Notes: generated by a model not told the origin, from the sequence alone. A stretch of 64,000 nucleotides of DNA from Cepaea nemoralis (GCA_014155875.1 JACEFZ010014509.1:124001-188000), one strand, 5' to 3'. Positions 12,296-22,682 are shown, counted from the first letter of the stretch. Program-made: numbers and translations.

Positions 12296-12310
12296 TAGGC
12301 CCCCACTTAA
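12296..12310 (-). other. polypurine tract next to the 3' LTR
   Basis: Element-sense AAGTGGGGGCCTA directly abuts the TGTGACG start of the 3' LTR. Its place and purine bias fit a plus-strand primer, although the last bases are not purines. Confidence 0.55.
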
Positions 12311-12643
12311 GATGGTCGACCCGGTCGAACTCACTAGACAAAGATCGGTCCGAACTCTGAACCTCGACTCTATCAAGATTGGATCTCCAGGAAAAGACGT
12401 TCCATAACGTTCACTTTCCCTGGGGACATTCACCAGAATGGTATGGATGCTGGATCACCAACCACCGCCTCAAACATACGTTATCTCCAGCGATTAGGCC
12501 CGAAACGTAACGGCCTGGTGATTGGCTTACAGGATCTGTCTACACTGGACTGTTCCGCATCCACATGGTGTAGGCCACGGTTACTTTACTGAAGTTTCTT
12601 TCGTCCCTTCCGACAATAGGATTTTTCCTATCCCGACTAGGCA
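12311..12643 (-). other. internal tail of the LTR element between pol remnant and polypurine tract
   Basis: I searched all frames for reverse transcriptase (Y/F-x-D-D) and RNase H motifs here and saw none. Short open frames exist but are not recognised. Confidence 0.5.
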
Positions 12644-13762
12644 TCACCCTCGTGGACTGTTCGCGGATGTCGACCGAAATGACTGGTCGCTTACTCCAGG
12701 TTCGTCTGAGTACCCTTGCTCCTGCCTTCTCTCCCACGAGTAAGGACAGTGAGCCTGTCGGCGTATCGAGTCACCCGACGATCCCGTCGTGCCAGATGTG
12801 ACTTCGCCTGTCCGACCTCGATTCCCAGTGTGCTTAACACCATGGGCCTCTTCCCGACGGAGCCTGTTCGCCCTATCTACGGTTGAACGCTCAGGAGACC
12901 GCAGACCCTCCCCACAGGATGTACTGCGTAGGACTGAGTCTTCCTCGCCCTCGTCTGGACCCAGAACCGAATCTAGCGCGATGGTAGTCGCACTACTTTG
13001 TGGAGAAACTACCTCGGACCTCTCCAAATTCTGAAGGAGAGTACAATGGAACTTACGCAATTCCCCGCGGACCTTCACCTCATACGTGGATCGGGACCTT
13101 ATCCGTTCCACAGGAAAAGGGCCCTGCCATCCGAGTTCGAATTCCGCCCCCTCGATTGGGAGAAGCGGGAGAACCCTATCTCCAATCTGCAGAGATAAAC
13201 CGTTTCTGGTCCTGTGCTTTGGTGCTGCCAGACAACACGTTTGGCATGACCGGATATATCTCCGCACGTCGCCTGTCATACCAGGCCAGTGGTAGTGGCT
13301 GGAAAGACACTGGACTGTTGCCCCCACATCCTTATGTCCGGTTAAGGATAAGGTATGCACTCTATGTATCAAGCGGGATCTGTAGTCAGTAGGGACTACC
13401 ATCTGACCGTACTGGCTATCCCCTTGCCCGGCTCTGCGATAAAGCAACCGGTTTTCTACATAGAACTGACCCGGAGTTGGCGGGTCAGAACTTTGGGACA
13501 CCTCCAGTAAGTAAGGACGCAAAGTCTGGTCCCTACTTTGAGCACTGCTCACTAACCTCGCAAGAGAATGGTCTATTTCCTTACCACACTGCCTTTTTCC
13601 ATCCTTAGCCCTGGCCTGCCTAGCGCTCACTAGACAATGTTCCCTGGGGTTCCCCAGGAATACATGTGGACGACCGCGGATCAAAGGGTAAATAGGATCA
13701 GGCAGCACAGCCGCCTGGATGCGTACCCGTAACATACTTGCACCGAATGTCAATCCGAGCAA
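12644..13762 (-). pseudogene. integrase remnant: zinc domain joined to the C-terminal GPF domain, core deleted
   Basis: After about 100 residues with QARAKDGKRQ and FYVENRLLYRRAGQGDSQYG comes the HHCC zinc domain: H-R-V-H, then GHKDVGATVQCLSSHYHWPG, then DVRRYIRSCQTC. In an intact integrase the D,D,E catalytic core of about 150 residues follows. Here only about 20 residues separate the zinc domain from GDRVLPLLPI, WQGPFPVERIRSRSTYEVKV and RKFHCTLLQNL, the typical C-terminal GPY/F domain. The core is therefore missing. Protease leads into integrase with no reverse transcriptase between them, the order described for Gmr1-like Gypsy elements. The remaining C-terminal 120 residues are not recognised. 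Confidence 0.75.
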
Positions 13763-13990
13763 TCGGCAAGTCCATAGCTACGGAGCTCCTCATGGCCAGC
13801 TGAAATTCTCTTGTCTCGCCGGTGAGCTGCCCTGGGCTCACAAGGTGGGATGAGATTACCGCTTCATACTGCAATCCTGTATCGTATAGACATTCCACCT
13901 GCTTCCCATTCACCTCTATCGATTCGATCACAGGTGATTTCTCAGACTTTGGTTTCTCCCGACCCTTAGGTGTGGTCTCGCTAGGTCTAC
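13690..13990 (-). pseudogene. retroviral-type aspartic protease domain
   Basis: In one frame the sequence runs PSETTPKGREKPKSEKSP, then VIESIEVNGKQVECLYDTG with the catalytic D-T-G, then LQYEAVISSHLV. The end (RIDIRCKYVTGTHPGGCAA) runs into a stop. The neighbouring frame (from 13762) continues with LPDPIYPLIRGRPHV, comparable to the flap-distal end of Gypsy proteases, where an IGN or IRG motif is usual. One indel lies between. It would release the Gag and Pol products. The usual DTGA motif here is DTGL, which may be a damaging change. Confidence 0.7.
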
Positions 13991-14332
13991 TCTACCTCTA
14001 GTAGAGGCGAGACACGCAAAGTGCAAGTCCTTTGGCTTCCTCAGACAATCTACAGTATTATGGGAAGGAGACTTACAGTGCTTACACCACCTCTTACTCC
14101 ACTTCCGTTTTGGGGAGGCGGGAGGGCTTTGCTTATCGGGTTTCTTACCAGAGTCTTTTACCACAGGATCTGCTACATTGGATGATTCTTTGGGACCTTT
14201 GGTCTTGGGCTTCTGATCAAGCCCCTTCTGCCTTTTCTGTGAATCAGTCTGACTGGAATCCCCAGTCTCACCATAGACTTCCACATACCTTTCAGCTAAC
14301 TTATTTACTATGTCTAGCCTTTTCCGCCCCAT
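13968..14332 (-). pseudogene. gag C-terminal part with CCHC zinc knuckle, frame-shifted from the capsid part
   Basis: Reads RLDIVNKLAERYVEVYGE (helical), then a K/P/S-rich spacer, then CKHCKSPSHNTVDC, which is a complete CX2CX4HX4C nucleocapsid knuckle. A basic and polar stretch then leads toward the protease. The methionine at its start is probably fortuitous. The knuckle binds the packaged RNA. The protease continues in yet another frame, so either ribosomal frameshifting or a second indel separates them. Confidence 0.75.
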
Positions 14333-15155
14333 TTTCCCCTAAGAAATTCCTTAAAGGCTTGGACATCTGCATCTTCATTTGATCCACCACCATCAACTCT
14401 CTCAGACTCTCATAATCCTCTTTGAAATTGGCCAACGCCATCCATTTCAAGAGGTATGAGTTCAGTCTCACACTATAGGCCGAGAACATCTCACCTGGTT
14501 CTCTCTTGGAAGTTCTGAACCTCCGCCTGTACGCATGGGCTGTCATTTCGAATCTTTTCAAAAGAGCCGATTTCAGGGTTGGATAATCATTTTCCATCCC
14601 TGGGGGAAGACGCGCATACACTTCGTACGCGGTGCCACGGAGTCCTTGTGAAAGCTTAAGATTCCAACGCTCAGACTCTAAGCCCATAGCTTTACACATT
14701 GCCTCAAACTTATCTAAGAATTGATCTATCTTCTCTTGGACCGGTTCAAATGGGGGAAACGGCCATTTCATAGCATGGTAAGCTGGTCTGCTGGCTACTG
14801 ATGAGCTAGGTAAAGCTACTCCACCTACTGCTCCCTCAGACTCACCAACAGATTTAGCCTCTACCTCAAGTTGCTTCATACGGAACTCATGTTCCATTTC
14901 CAACTTCCTAGCTTCTAATTTCTTAGACTCTAGGTCAGCTGTTAGTTTTTGTGCCTGTTGGTCTGCCACCAACTTTTGCTCTTCAAGTGCTAACTTTCGA
15001 GCTTCAAGCTCAATTTCTGACTTTCTTCGCTCACACTCCTCTGCTCTGAAGTTTCTCTCTACTTCCAGTACATAGGCTTTGAACTCCTCACCTTCCAATC
15101 CCATCTCAGTTGCAGATGCCCGCACCTTAGCTAAATCTAAAGTACGAGTAGCCAT
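14301..15155 (-). CDS. gag polyprotein, N-terminal and capsid part (Gmr1/SCAN-like)
   Basis: 284 codons starting MATRTLDLAKVRA about 220 bp downstream of the primer site. Residues about 30-100 are rich in E, K, L and Q and predict a coiled coil. After a linker comes the capsid-like region with FPPFEPVQEKIDQFLDKFEA and LSQGLRGTAYEVYARLP. It then has LLKRFEMTAHAYRRRF and KREPGEMFSAYSVRLNSYLL, and finally LRELMVVDQMKMQMSKPLRN. The last part resembles the SCAN-type fold shared by Gmr1-like gag and vertebrate SCAN proteins. Gag builds the particle in which the RNA is reverse transcribed. The frame ends after GENGAEKARHSK, while the sequence that should follow continues in another frame (14332 downwards). 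A single-base indel near 14310-14320 is therefore likely. Confidence 0.8.
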   Translation of the reverse strand: MATRTLDLAKVRASATEMGLEGEEFKAYVLEVERNFRAEECERRKSEIELEARKLALEEQKLVADQQAQKLTADLESKKLEARKLEMEHEFRMKQLEVEAKSVGESEGAVGGVALPSSSVASRPAYHAMKWPFPPFEPVQEKIDQFLDKFEAMCKAMGLESERWNLKLSQGLRGTAYEVYARLPPGMENDYPTLKSALLKRFEMTAHAYRRRFRTSKREPGEMFSAYSVRLNSYLLKWMALANFKEDYESLRELMVVDQMKMQMSKPLRNFLGENGAEKARHSK

Positions 15156-15373
15156 GCTTAGTGTAACTTAGTATCAGTATAGATATGCAATACTCAATCA
15201 CAATGCTAACCGTACTCCAACCAACACTGTAACTATGTATCTATACTAACTTAACTAAATGTCTGTCCACGTCGAAGAGAAAGGTATCAGTAGCCCTACT
15301 CGTCAAGTAGACAATAGGTATAGGACAGATGAAACTATAACCTATTCCTACGAGATGTCAGAACAAAGAGAAG

Positions 15374-15391
15374 ATCCCGGACGGGCCCCCA
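15374..15391 (-). other. primer binding site, tRNA-Pro type
   Basis: In element orientation the site reads TGGGGGCCCGTCCGGGAT, eight bases inside the 5' LTR. The complement of the 3' end of animal tRNA-Pro (including CCA) is the same except for T instead of C at position 8, so 17 of 18 bases match. Priming by tRNA-Pro is known from other retroelements. Here it fixes the orientation of the element. Confidence 0.85.
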
Positions 15392-18301
15392 CTCTATCTT
15401 GTGACAATACCGCCGGGGCTTGGACTGGTTTGCCACGATAGATACTATCCCCTGCCTTTGCTCCAACCACCTCAATAGCACTCTACATCTACCAGGCCCC
15501 ACACAAGCCGGGACAGCTTAACCTTCCCTCCCTCACCTAGGGTTCCAAACCCAAGGGGGCTCGGACCAGACACCAGTCATATCACTGCACAAAGTCATAG
15601 CTAAGAGAACAAAAATTTAATTCTGAACTACGTCAACCACAACACAGAGAAGGATGGCTGAAAGCCAGACTAGAAGAACTATGTACATGAGCACATATGC
15701 AGATGAGTATTCATCATGGAGGCGGACGATAGCTCGTGCGGTTGTCCAGTCGTGGTAGCGACTCACCAGGCTCCTCCAGTGGACTGGAACTCCAAGGTCT
15801 GCTGCCTCTCCAAAGTTCCCTCTTCACACAGAGAACCAATCACGGGCTGATCAAGCGCAATACCACTGCCTGACTGACACTGCACCGATGAACAAGGATC
15901 CTTCCTGGTTGTCGTACTATTTCACTCGTCACACTCCTGATGAAGTCTGGGCCGACCCTAGAACATTAGCGGTCTCCCACTTGCAGAAAAAGTACATGTA
16001 GCACCGTATCAACATACACAAGAGCCTGGTCACTCTTCTATCTCATAAGTGACCCACACACTGATATGTCACCTACACAATGAGCGGTTGCTCCACCTGA
16101 ACACACAATGTCACTGGTAAAGTCTATCAGGTGACTAAACACTTCACCTTAGTTCCATGTCCTTGGACAAATAGATCTTCACACAGTATCATGTAACTAC
16201 CCTGATCAATGGGTAGTAATCACAACCTAGCATACACTGTCAACAGTTCACCACGATGGCCTGAGGTAGCTCCCTACCTTAACAAACATTGTCAACAGTT
16301 CACCACGTTGGCATGAGGTAGCTCCCTACCTTAACAAACATGTCACTCTGGTGTTCCCACCATTTTCGTAATCAAAGTCCTAGGTCACTGGACCACATGT
16401 TGGCTTCATAAAGGTAACCAATGTAGAAACACTATTTAAGCATCAGCTGATACATGGTGTCCCATAACCCAGCCGGGCCTGAAGCATAGAACACAGGTCA
16501 GGGTGACCGGTAACACTGATCACTTTACTCAACTTGAAAGTTCCTGACCTTGCAATCACCAAGGTTTACCCTGAGGTTGAATGTCACCAGTGCTTCACTG
16601 ACTAGAATCACCAGACGTTTCAGTGTTGGATCCTCTCAGGATCGGATGACACTCGTCGGACTCTTGACGGAGGTCCTAACCTAGACCTACCGACTTATTC
16701 AGCACTCAGCTCCTTCCAACATTGAACTCGCAGAATCAGACGACCACTCCCAGTATGGCCTCAATCAACTTCTGGATAGGCACTGGAATGAGTGGGCCCA
16801 TAGAGCTCATGGTGAAGCTCTTGAATCTTCTTCTGTATAGTAATAACAGATCCTGAAACACGGAGAGGTTGGTGTGAGTACTCAACTACAACAGACTACC
16901 AGCATCTCCCCCATGTCACATGCCTCTCAGGCATTCCTCATGTCTACCAACATGAGTATGAAATCATCACATCATAGATCTACTTAGTCCCTATAATATA
17001 TAGGCATAATGGTAGAAAAAGCAATAGCACAACCTGTTCAGTCAAGTACACTTTGGGCTACAAATAACCCCCTAGCACCAGAGTCGACTGTATGACTCTG
17101 TCAAAGCATCCTTCGCCTGGTGCCAGTCCAATCCTGTTTCATCTTCTCATCATCAATCACACATATACACCTACTTTCCTTTCAGTGGTAGTGATTACTT
17201 TACGAGAAGGTGTCCAGCCGGACATCTCCTTCCTGACAGACTCATCAATTCCCCAGTCCCTTAACCCATGGACTGATCAATTACACACATTAATAACTAT
17301 ATGTCCATAATGAATTATACTCCTGATAATTCATTACTATAGCATTAACCAAGGAGAACTCATGAATTGTCACACTTAAATAACGAACTCATTTCACAGC
17401 CATAGTGTCAGTTCTGGGATCCCTGCCCCAGATCCTGAGTTGCCCTTGTATTCACTGACTATCTTTCAGGTCAGTCATACCTGTGCCGGTCGAGCACAGC
17501 TGTGGTGGCCATCCACCATTACACTTTCCCACAGCTACGGTGGGTCCCGTGTACCTTGTCCCGTGACGACTTCAGTCACTTCATCCAATGTAGCAAACCT
17601 CCAGACTCCACTACCAAACTCTGACTCCACCGTGTTTATTCCCTGTGGGGTTATTCCCTTCATATACTACTACTTCACGGCAGTACTCCAAGTACTCCAT
17701 GAACCGAGTCAGGGTTCCAAAAGAGTAGAATATTAGAGACAGAAACGGTTAGGTTCAAACCTCGATCTATCTAGACACCACGGCCTCGAATTACGGAGTG
17801 CCGCACCACCCTCGATCGGGTAGGTTCATTCATCGGATCTGCACGAACGCATTGGGTCGGACCTATTACCAATCGGGTTGGGGGTACCGGCCTACCTCCC
17901 GCTGCCTAGACAAACGTAAGATGGAACACGCACGGTCATCCTAGCGGACGGACATGACAACAAGCAGTAACAATAGTATCATGAATACTTCTTATCAACT
18001 GTTATCCTACCGATGCAACACCATTCGGCTTACGCGGAATAACACTGCTATCTGCACACAGCAAATACACCACTGCTGATCTCACCTTGATTCCTCGAAA
18101 CAGCACCATCACTGATAGCACAATTAAGTTACCATTCTAATGTCCCGAAGCACATTACACATCTCTAATAATAAGCTCTACCTTATCATTTACAGCGTCT
18201 AGCATGTTGATGTAATGACTGACAAACTGTCGCCTTGCCTGCGTAATTAATAAACCAAACCAGTAACTGCTACACACTGTAAAGCACATCGTTTGGCCTA
18301 T

Positions 18302-18307
18302 TTTATT
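18302..18307 (-). promoter_or_regulatory. possible LTR polyadenylation signal AATAAA
   Basis: TTTATT on the + strand reads AATAAA in element orientation, about 650 bp from the LTR start. The matching site in the 3' LTR is 11642-11647. If it is used, most of the LTR (about 2.9 kb) would be U5. Single hexamers are common by chance, so confidence is low. Confidence 0.25.
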
Positions 18308-18789
18308 TACACACCACTCCCTGTGGAATACGGCTTGTTCCGTCAGGTAACACATTACATCGCTGATCGATAAAGCCTACTTAAATATGCAAACCGCCAA
18401 CTGTAACGGATAACGCTACGCGACAACTCAATTTTGCGACGGCAATTAATTCATTCCGGGAACTCAGCACGGCATCACGACAACAGTTAAATAATAGAAT
18501 AAGTATTCAACTAACCTGTGATTGAAGAATCACAAACTTGACTGCAGATGTCCGCACTGGCCGCGAATATTGACATCCAAATTACATCAGCCTGTTGGCT
18601 GCGATCTGCCTACGCTGAGGTTTGGTGGGCGACTGCTCACGACAAAGTCAGTGCGCCTTCCACTCGCCTACACGGGCCGCGTGACTTTCATGATTCACGG
18701 AGAAACCCAGAGTCACGATATGTTCCACCAACCCCGTGCTGCATGAAGCACCCGTGAACTTAGAGCTCTTTCCCACATACGCACTTGAG

Positions 18790-18835
18790 GGAACATTCTA
18801 GATTTTTCTATAAATAACTAGAATAGCTCCGCCCC
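18790..18835. promoter_or_regulatory. candidate core promoter region in the LTR
   Basis: About 140 bp inside the LTR start there is a cluster: a GC box (GGGGCGG on the - strand, about 18831-18837), then TTATTTATAG on the - strand, which reads CTATAAATAA on the + strand (18808-18817). A heat-shock-element-like GGGAACATTCTAGA sits at about 18790-18803. The same cluster exists in the other LTR near 12125-12175. In the - direction the order GC box then TATA-like box suits the element. In the + direction the order HSE-like then TATAAATA is also canonical. This is a motif-level inference only. Confidence 0.35.
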
Positions 18836-18957
18836 GCACTACGTTTCTAGGGAAATCCCCTATTAATTGATATTAATTTCAAGGGAGACCAACGCCTCGC
18901 ACTCCCTTCAAAGGGATATTATGCAGAGATCTGCCGATCTGTAGCCGTTTCGTCACA

Positions 18958-19968
18958 AACATGCACACATGTAACATGCACACAGGTAACATGTACACAG
19001 ACACAGGTAACATACACACATATAACATACACACAGGTAACATACACACAGGTAACATACACACAGGTAACATACACACAGGTAACATGTACACAGGTAA
19101 AATACACACAGGTAACATGTACACAGACACAGGTAACATACACACAGGTAACATGTACACAGGTAACATACACACAGGTAACACACACACAGGTAACATA
19201 CACACAGGTAACATGTACACAGGTAACATACACACAGGTAACATGTACACAGACACAGGTAACATACACACAGGTAACATGTACACAGACACAGGTAACA
19301 TACACACAGGTAACATACACACAGGTAACATACACACAGGTAACATGTACACAGGTAACATGTACACAGGTAACATGCACACAGACACAGGTAACATGTA
19401 CACAGACACAGGTAACATACACACAGGTAACATGTACACAGACACAGGTAACATACACACAGGTAACATACACACAGGTAACACACACACAGGTAACATG
19501 TACACAGACACAGGTAACATACACACAGGTAACATGTACACAGGTAACAAGCACACAGGTAACATGCACACAGGTAACATACACACAGGTAACATACACA
19601 CAGGTAACATGTACACAAGTAACATACACACAGGTAACATGCACACAGACACAGGTAACATGTACACAGGTAACATGTACACAGGTAACATGTACACAAG
19701 TAACATACACACAGGTAACATACACACAGGTAACAAGCACACAGGTAACAAGCACACAGGTAACATACACACAGGTAACATGTACACAAGTAACATACAC
19801 ACAGGTAACATACACACAGGTAACATGCACACAGGTAACAAGCACACAGGTAACATGTACACACAGTTACCATATGCACAGGTAACATACACACAGGTAA
19901 CAAGCACACAGGTAACAAGCACACAGGTAACATGTACACACAGTTACCATATGCACAGGTAACATACA
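18958..19968. repeat. 15-bp minisatellite, right block
   Basis: Continuation of the array at 5533-8729 with the same gtaacatacacacag units, about 67 copies. It adds variants gtaacaagcacacag and cagttaccatatgca near its end. The target-site duplication of the LTR element forms its first five bases. Confidence 0.95.
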
Positions 19969-19974
19969 GAGAGA

Positions 19975-20092
19975 AAGAGAGAACGAACGAATAAACAAAC
20001 AAACTTTATTTTAAAAGGGTAACAAATTGGGCACACAGGCCCGTCTTACATTCAGCCCTTTTGATCACTCATCTTTCATTCATCAAATGTGC
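19975..20092 (-). repeat. SINE-like dispersed repeat, copy 1
   Basis: On the - strand it reads gaaagatgagtga, then gctgaatgtaagacgggcct, then caatttgtta, and ends ttaaaataaagtttgtttg followed by a tetranucleotide-rich tail. The + strand copy at 33285-33398 matches it through the same blocks. The shared AATAAAG end followed by a different simple repeat in each copy is typical of SINE or LINE 3' ends. Confidence 0.7.
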
Positions 20093-20240
20093 ATGTTACA
20101 TTTACATAGGGGGGAAAAAACATTGTCAAATGGATTTTGTAAGCATAAATAATGCATATTACGCATGGTACACTCACATGGGGAAAAAAAAACATTGTCA
20201 AATGAAAGTTGTAAACATAAACAGTGCATATTGCAATGTT
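20093..20240. repeat. imperfect 71-bp tandem pair
   Basis: cattgtcaaatg recurs at 20121 and 20192, each followed by ttgtaa-cataaa and tgcatatt and preceded by an A-rich stretch after catgggg. The two copies are about 80 percent alike by eye. Confidence 0.6.
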
Positions 20241-20244
20241 GTGA

Positions 20245-21620
20245 GACACATCCACCCTCGCACCCCCAGCCACCCACACATCCCCCACCCACCACACATA
20301 CTCACGCATCCACACATACTACGCACTCACACATGACTCAGGCAACATACATGCCGCCCCCACCCGACCACACACAGTTTCCCCCACCACACACATTTCC
20401 CCACCCACACATACATCCCCCACCCATCCCATAACCGACATGCACACACCCACCCACAATATTCTCTACCACCCCACCCCACACACCGCAACCACCCAGC
20501 AAAAACACACATCACAAAACCACACATACATACCCCCATCAACCACACATCCCTCACCTATCCACACATACATCCCGCACCCTCACAATTTTCCCACCCA
20601 CCCCACACACATCAGCCAACCTACATCCACATCACCCACCCAATATCTGCCATCCTCTCAACTACACATCCCCCACCTATACACACATCCCACCACAAAC
20701 CACATCTCCCCACCTGCCCACACATCCCCCCACACATAAACACCCAAAAAAACACACACCTCCCACCCACACACACCCCACCACCCACATAATACCCCAC
20801 CCACACACATCCTGCCGCTCACACACATCTTCCCACAAACACACACATCCCCCAACCATACACTCATCTTTCACACACATCCACGTACTCATCCATCAAC
20901 CACTCACATCCACACATCACCCACCCGCCCATCAACACATGCATCTCTCATCTACCCTCCCACCCACACACACCCCAACCACCCAGCCAAACACACATCC
21001 CCCATCCTCACATACATCCAGTCATCCACCTGCACATCCCACACCTCCCCCATCCTCTCACACATCTCCCCTCCCACACAAAACTCCACCCATAAACACA
21101 TTCCCCCCGCACACACATCCCCCAAATGCATTCCTCATACACATCCCGCCCCACACATCTCTCACCCACTCACACATCTCCCCACCCACCCACACATCCC
21201 CCACCTACAAACATCCTCACCACCCACACATACATCCTCCACCCACTCACACTTACCCCATTAACACTCACACACTCCCACCCACACAGACATATCCCAT
21301 TCACAGACACACTCATCCCCCACACCCATTACACACCCATCCCCCAACCCACACAATCTCCTACACACCCATTCACCCACCCAAATACATATTCCCTATC
21401 CACACCCCCAAACCCACCAACACCCACATACTTCCAATAATCCTCCCAAATATCCCTCACACACACATACATCCCCCACCGACTACACATCCCTTCACCC
21501 ATCAACCCATATACACACCCCACATACAACCCCTCCACACATACATTCCCCACACCCCCCACACACATCCCTCACATACACACCCACACAAACATCCTCA
21601 CATCTACACACATACATGAT
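20245..21620. repeat. C/A-rich degenerate minisatellite
   Basis: About 1.4 kb made of variants of cacccacacatccccca. Purines other than A are almost absent on the + strand. It gives long open frames rich in P, H and T on + and G, V and C on -, all of which are artefacts. Confidence 0.85.
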
Positions 21621-21767
21621 CACTGAAACTAATAAGAACAAACTCCCACACTTTACACACAGTTGAGACACTGATGATTGTCGTGAGCATTCTCGCAAAA
21701 ATTGTAAGAAGTGGAGAAAAAAATTGTACATATACATTGTGTAGCGTAAAAATTAGTGATGCAATTC

Positions 21768-21810
<43 letters not shown>

Positions 21811-22028
21811 TCTCTCTCTCACTCACATCACAGTAATATTATATTATACATGATAAAATCAAGTGGCATACAAAATGATAATATGAAAGATGAGAATACA
21901 GAGGAAAAAAAATATGGAATGGCATGTTACAGGACAATCAAGTGGCATACAAAATGATACCTCGTAGTATGAAAGATGAGAATGCATAAAAAATATAGAA
22001 TAGTATGTTACATGACAAGCGTGCACTC

Positions 22029-22030
<2 letters not shown>
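21621..22030. repeat. (CT)n tract with an 82-bp duplicated flank
   Basis: A (CT)n block at about 21772-21822 is followed by AT-rich sequence in which tcaagtggcatacaaaatga occurs twice (about 21858 and 21940, period about 82). It then leads into a second (CT)n block preceded by the same caactctctc edge. Confidence 0.65.
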
Positions 22031-22079
<49 letters not shown>

Positions 22080-22490
22080 CCTCTGTCTCTCTCCCTTGGT
22101 CTCTCTCTCTTCTGTCTCACACACACGTACATACACAAACACGCCCACACAAAACATACACACGCAAATACACACATATACCCACGCACATAAATACACC
22201 TACACACATCCACATACTTACGCACACGTACTCACGTAAAACACAAATACACACTCCCTCGCATACACTGCATGCATGCACACTTACACACACAAACATA
22301 TACACATACATATACGAGCACACACACATACATACACACATATACACACGCACATACATATAAAAACACATGAACGCACACCTTAACACACATACAAACA
22401 TACACACACAGATACACACATGTACACACACACATACAGACATGCACACACACATAAAGACACACACATAGACACACACACATATATGCT
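22031..22490. repeat. (CT)n then CA-rich simple sequence
   Basis: (CT)n to about 22118, then an irregular acacatacacaca tract up to about 22485. It directly precedes the transmembrane exon by about 70 bp. Long alternating purine-pyrimidine stretches could adopt Z-DNA. Confidence 0.85.
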
Positions 22491-22560
22491 GCCTCACATA
22501 ATCACTAACACTAAGAGATAGAGATAAGCAGCTCAGTGATGGCAGCTGTTGTTTGCCCAG

Positions 22561-22658
22561 GATCTGCTGGTGGTGGCGCTGTTCTTCACCAAGCTCTTCT
22601 TCCTGTACGCACCCATCCTTGGCTATTGGGGAGCCCTGGCCTTCTACTTCCTCTTCAG
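22561..22658 (+). CDS. FADS2-like desaturase, transmembrane exon
   Basis: The 98-bp exon starts after tttgcccag and ends CAG|gtcagt. It encodes a very hydrophobic stretch of 32 residues (DLLVVALFFTKL, then FFLYAPILGYWGALAFYF). The position and the Y-P/A-x-x-G-x-x-GAL pattern correspond to the membrane hairpin between the GPPLL segment and the RFLESHWF segment of animal FADS proteins. It continues in phase 0 from the exon ending at 5088 and leaves two bases (AG) for the next exon, giving Arg at the junction. It lies between a CA-rich tract on the left and a TG-rich minisatellite that begins about 25 bp beyond the donor. The phases and protein order make this a confident exon despite the 17.5-kb intron before it. 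Confidence 0.93.
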
Positions 22659-22682
22659 GTCAGTTTTATTCTGCCTACCACA

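Larger units (their letters stand above)
8735..18957 (-). mobile_element. Gypsy-type (Gmr1-like) LTR retrotransposon with 3.56-kb LTRs, non-autonomous
   Basis: Two near-identical direct repeats (8735-12295 and 15400-18957) flank 3.1 kb. In element orientation each LTR runs from TGTGACGAAACGG to GTATTGTCACA. The 5-bp AACAT at 8730-8734 and again at 18958-18962 is the target-site duplication, and the interrupted 15-bp minisatellite resumes after it. Next to the 5' LTR is a tRNA-Pro primer site, and next to the 3' LTR a purine tract. Inside, on the - strand, are gag, a CCHC knuckle, an aspartic protease, an integrase zinc domain and an integrase C-terminal GPF domain. The integrase catalytic core, reverse transcriptase and RNase H are absent and the frames are broken. 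It lies antisense in desaturase intron 1. The LTR sequences differ mostly by small indels, which suggests a recent insertion. Confidence 0.93.
15400..18957 (-). repeat. 5' LTR of the Gypsy-type element
   Basis: 3558 bp. In element orientation it would carry the promoter near its outer end (18957 side). It has the same internal duplication as its partner at 16232-16340. At the position of the partner's G run it reads gtttattccctgtggggtta instead. Confidence 0.93.

Noticed and set aside
12522..13392. + strand frames inside the LTR element
   Set aside because: They lie opposite the integrase remnant and show no domain. They are shadows of the - strand pol sequence.
8735..18957. Two tandem segmental duplications rather than an LTR element
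   Set aside because: TG...CA ends, the 5-bp target duplication, the tRNA-Pro site, the purine tract and gag-pol remnants between the copies all show an LTR retrotransposon.
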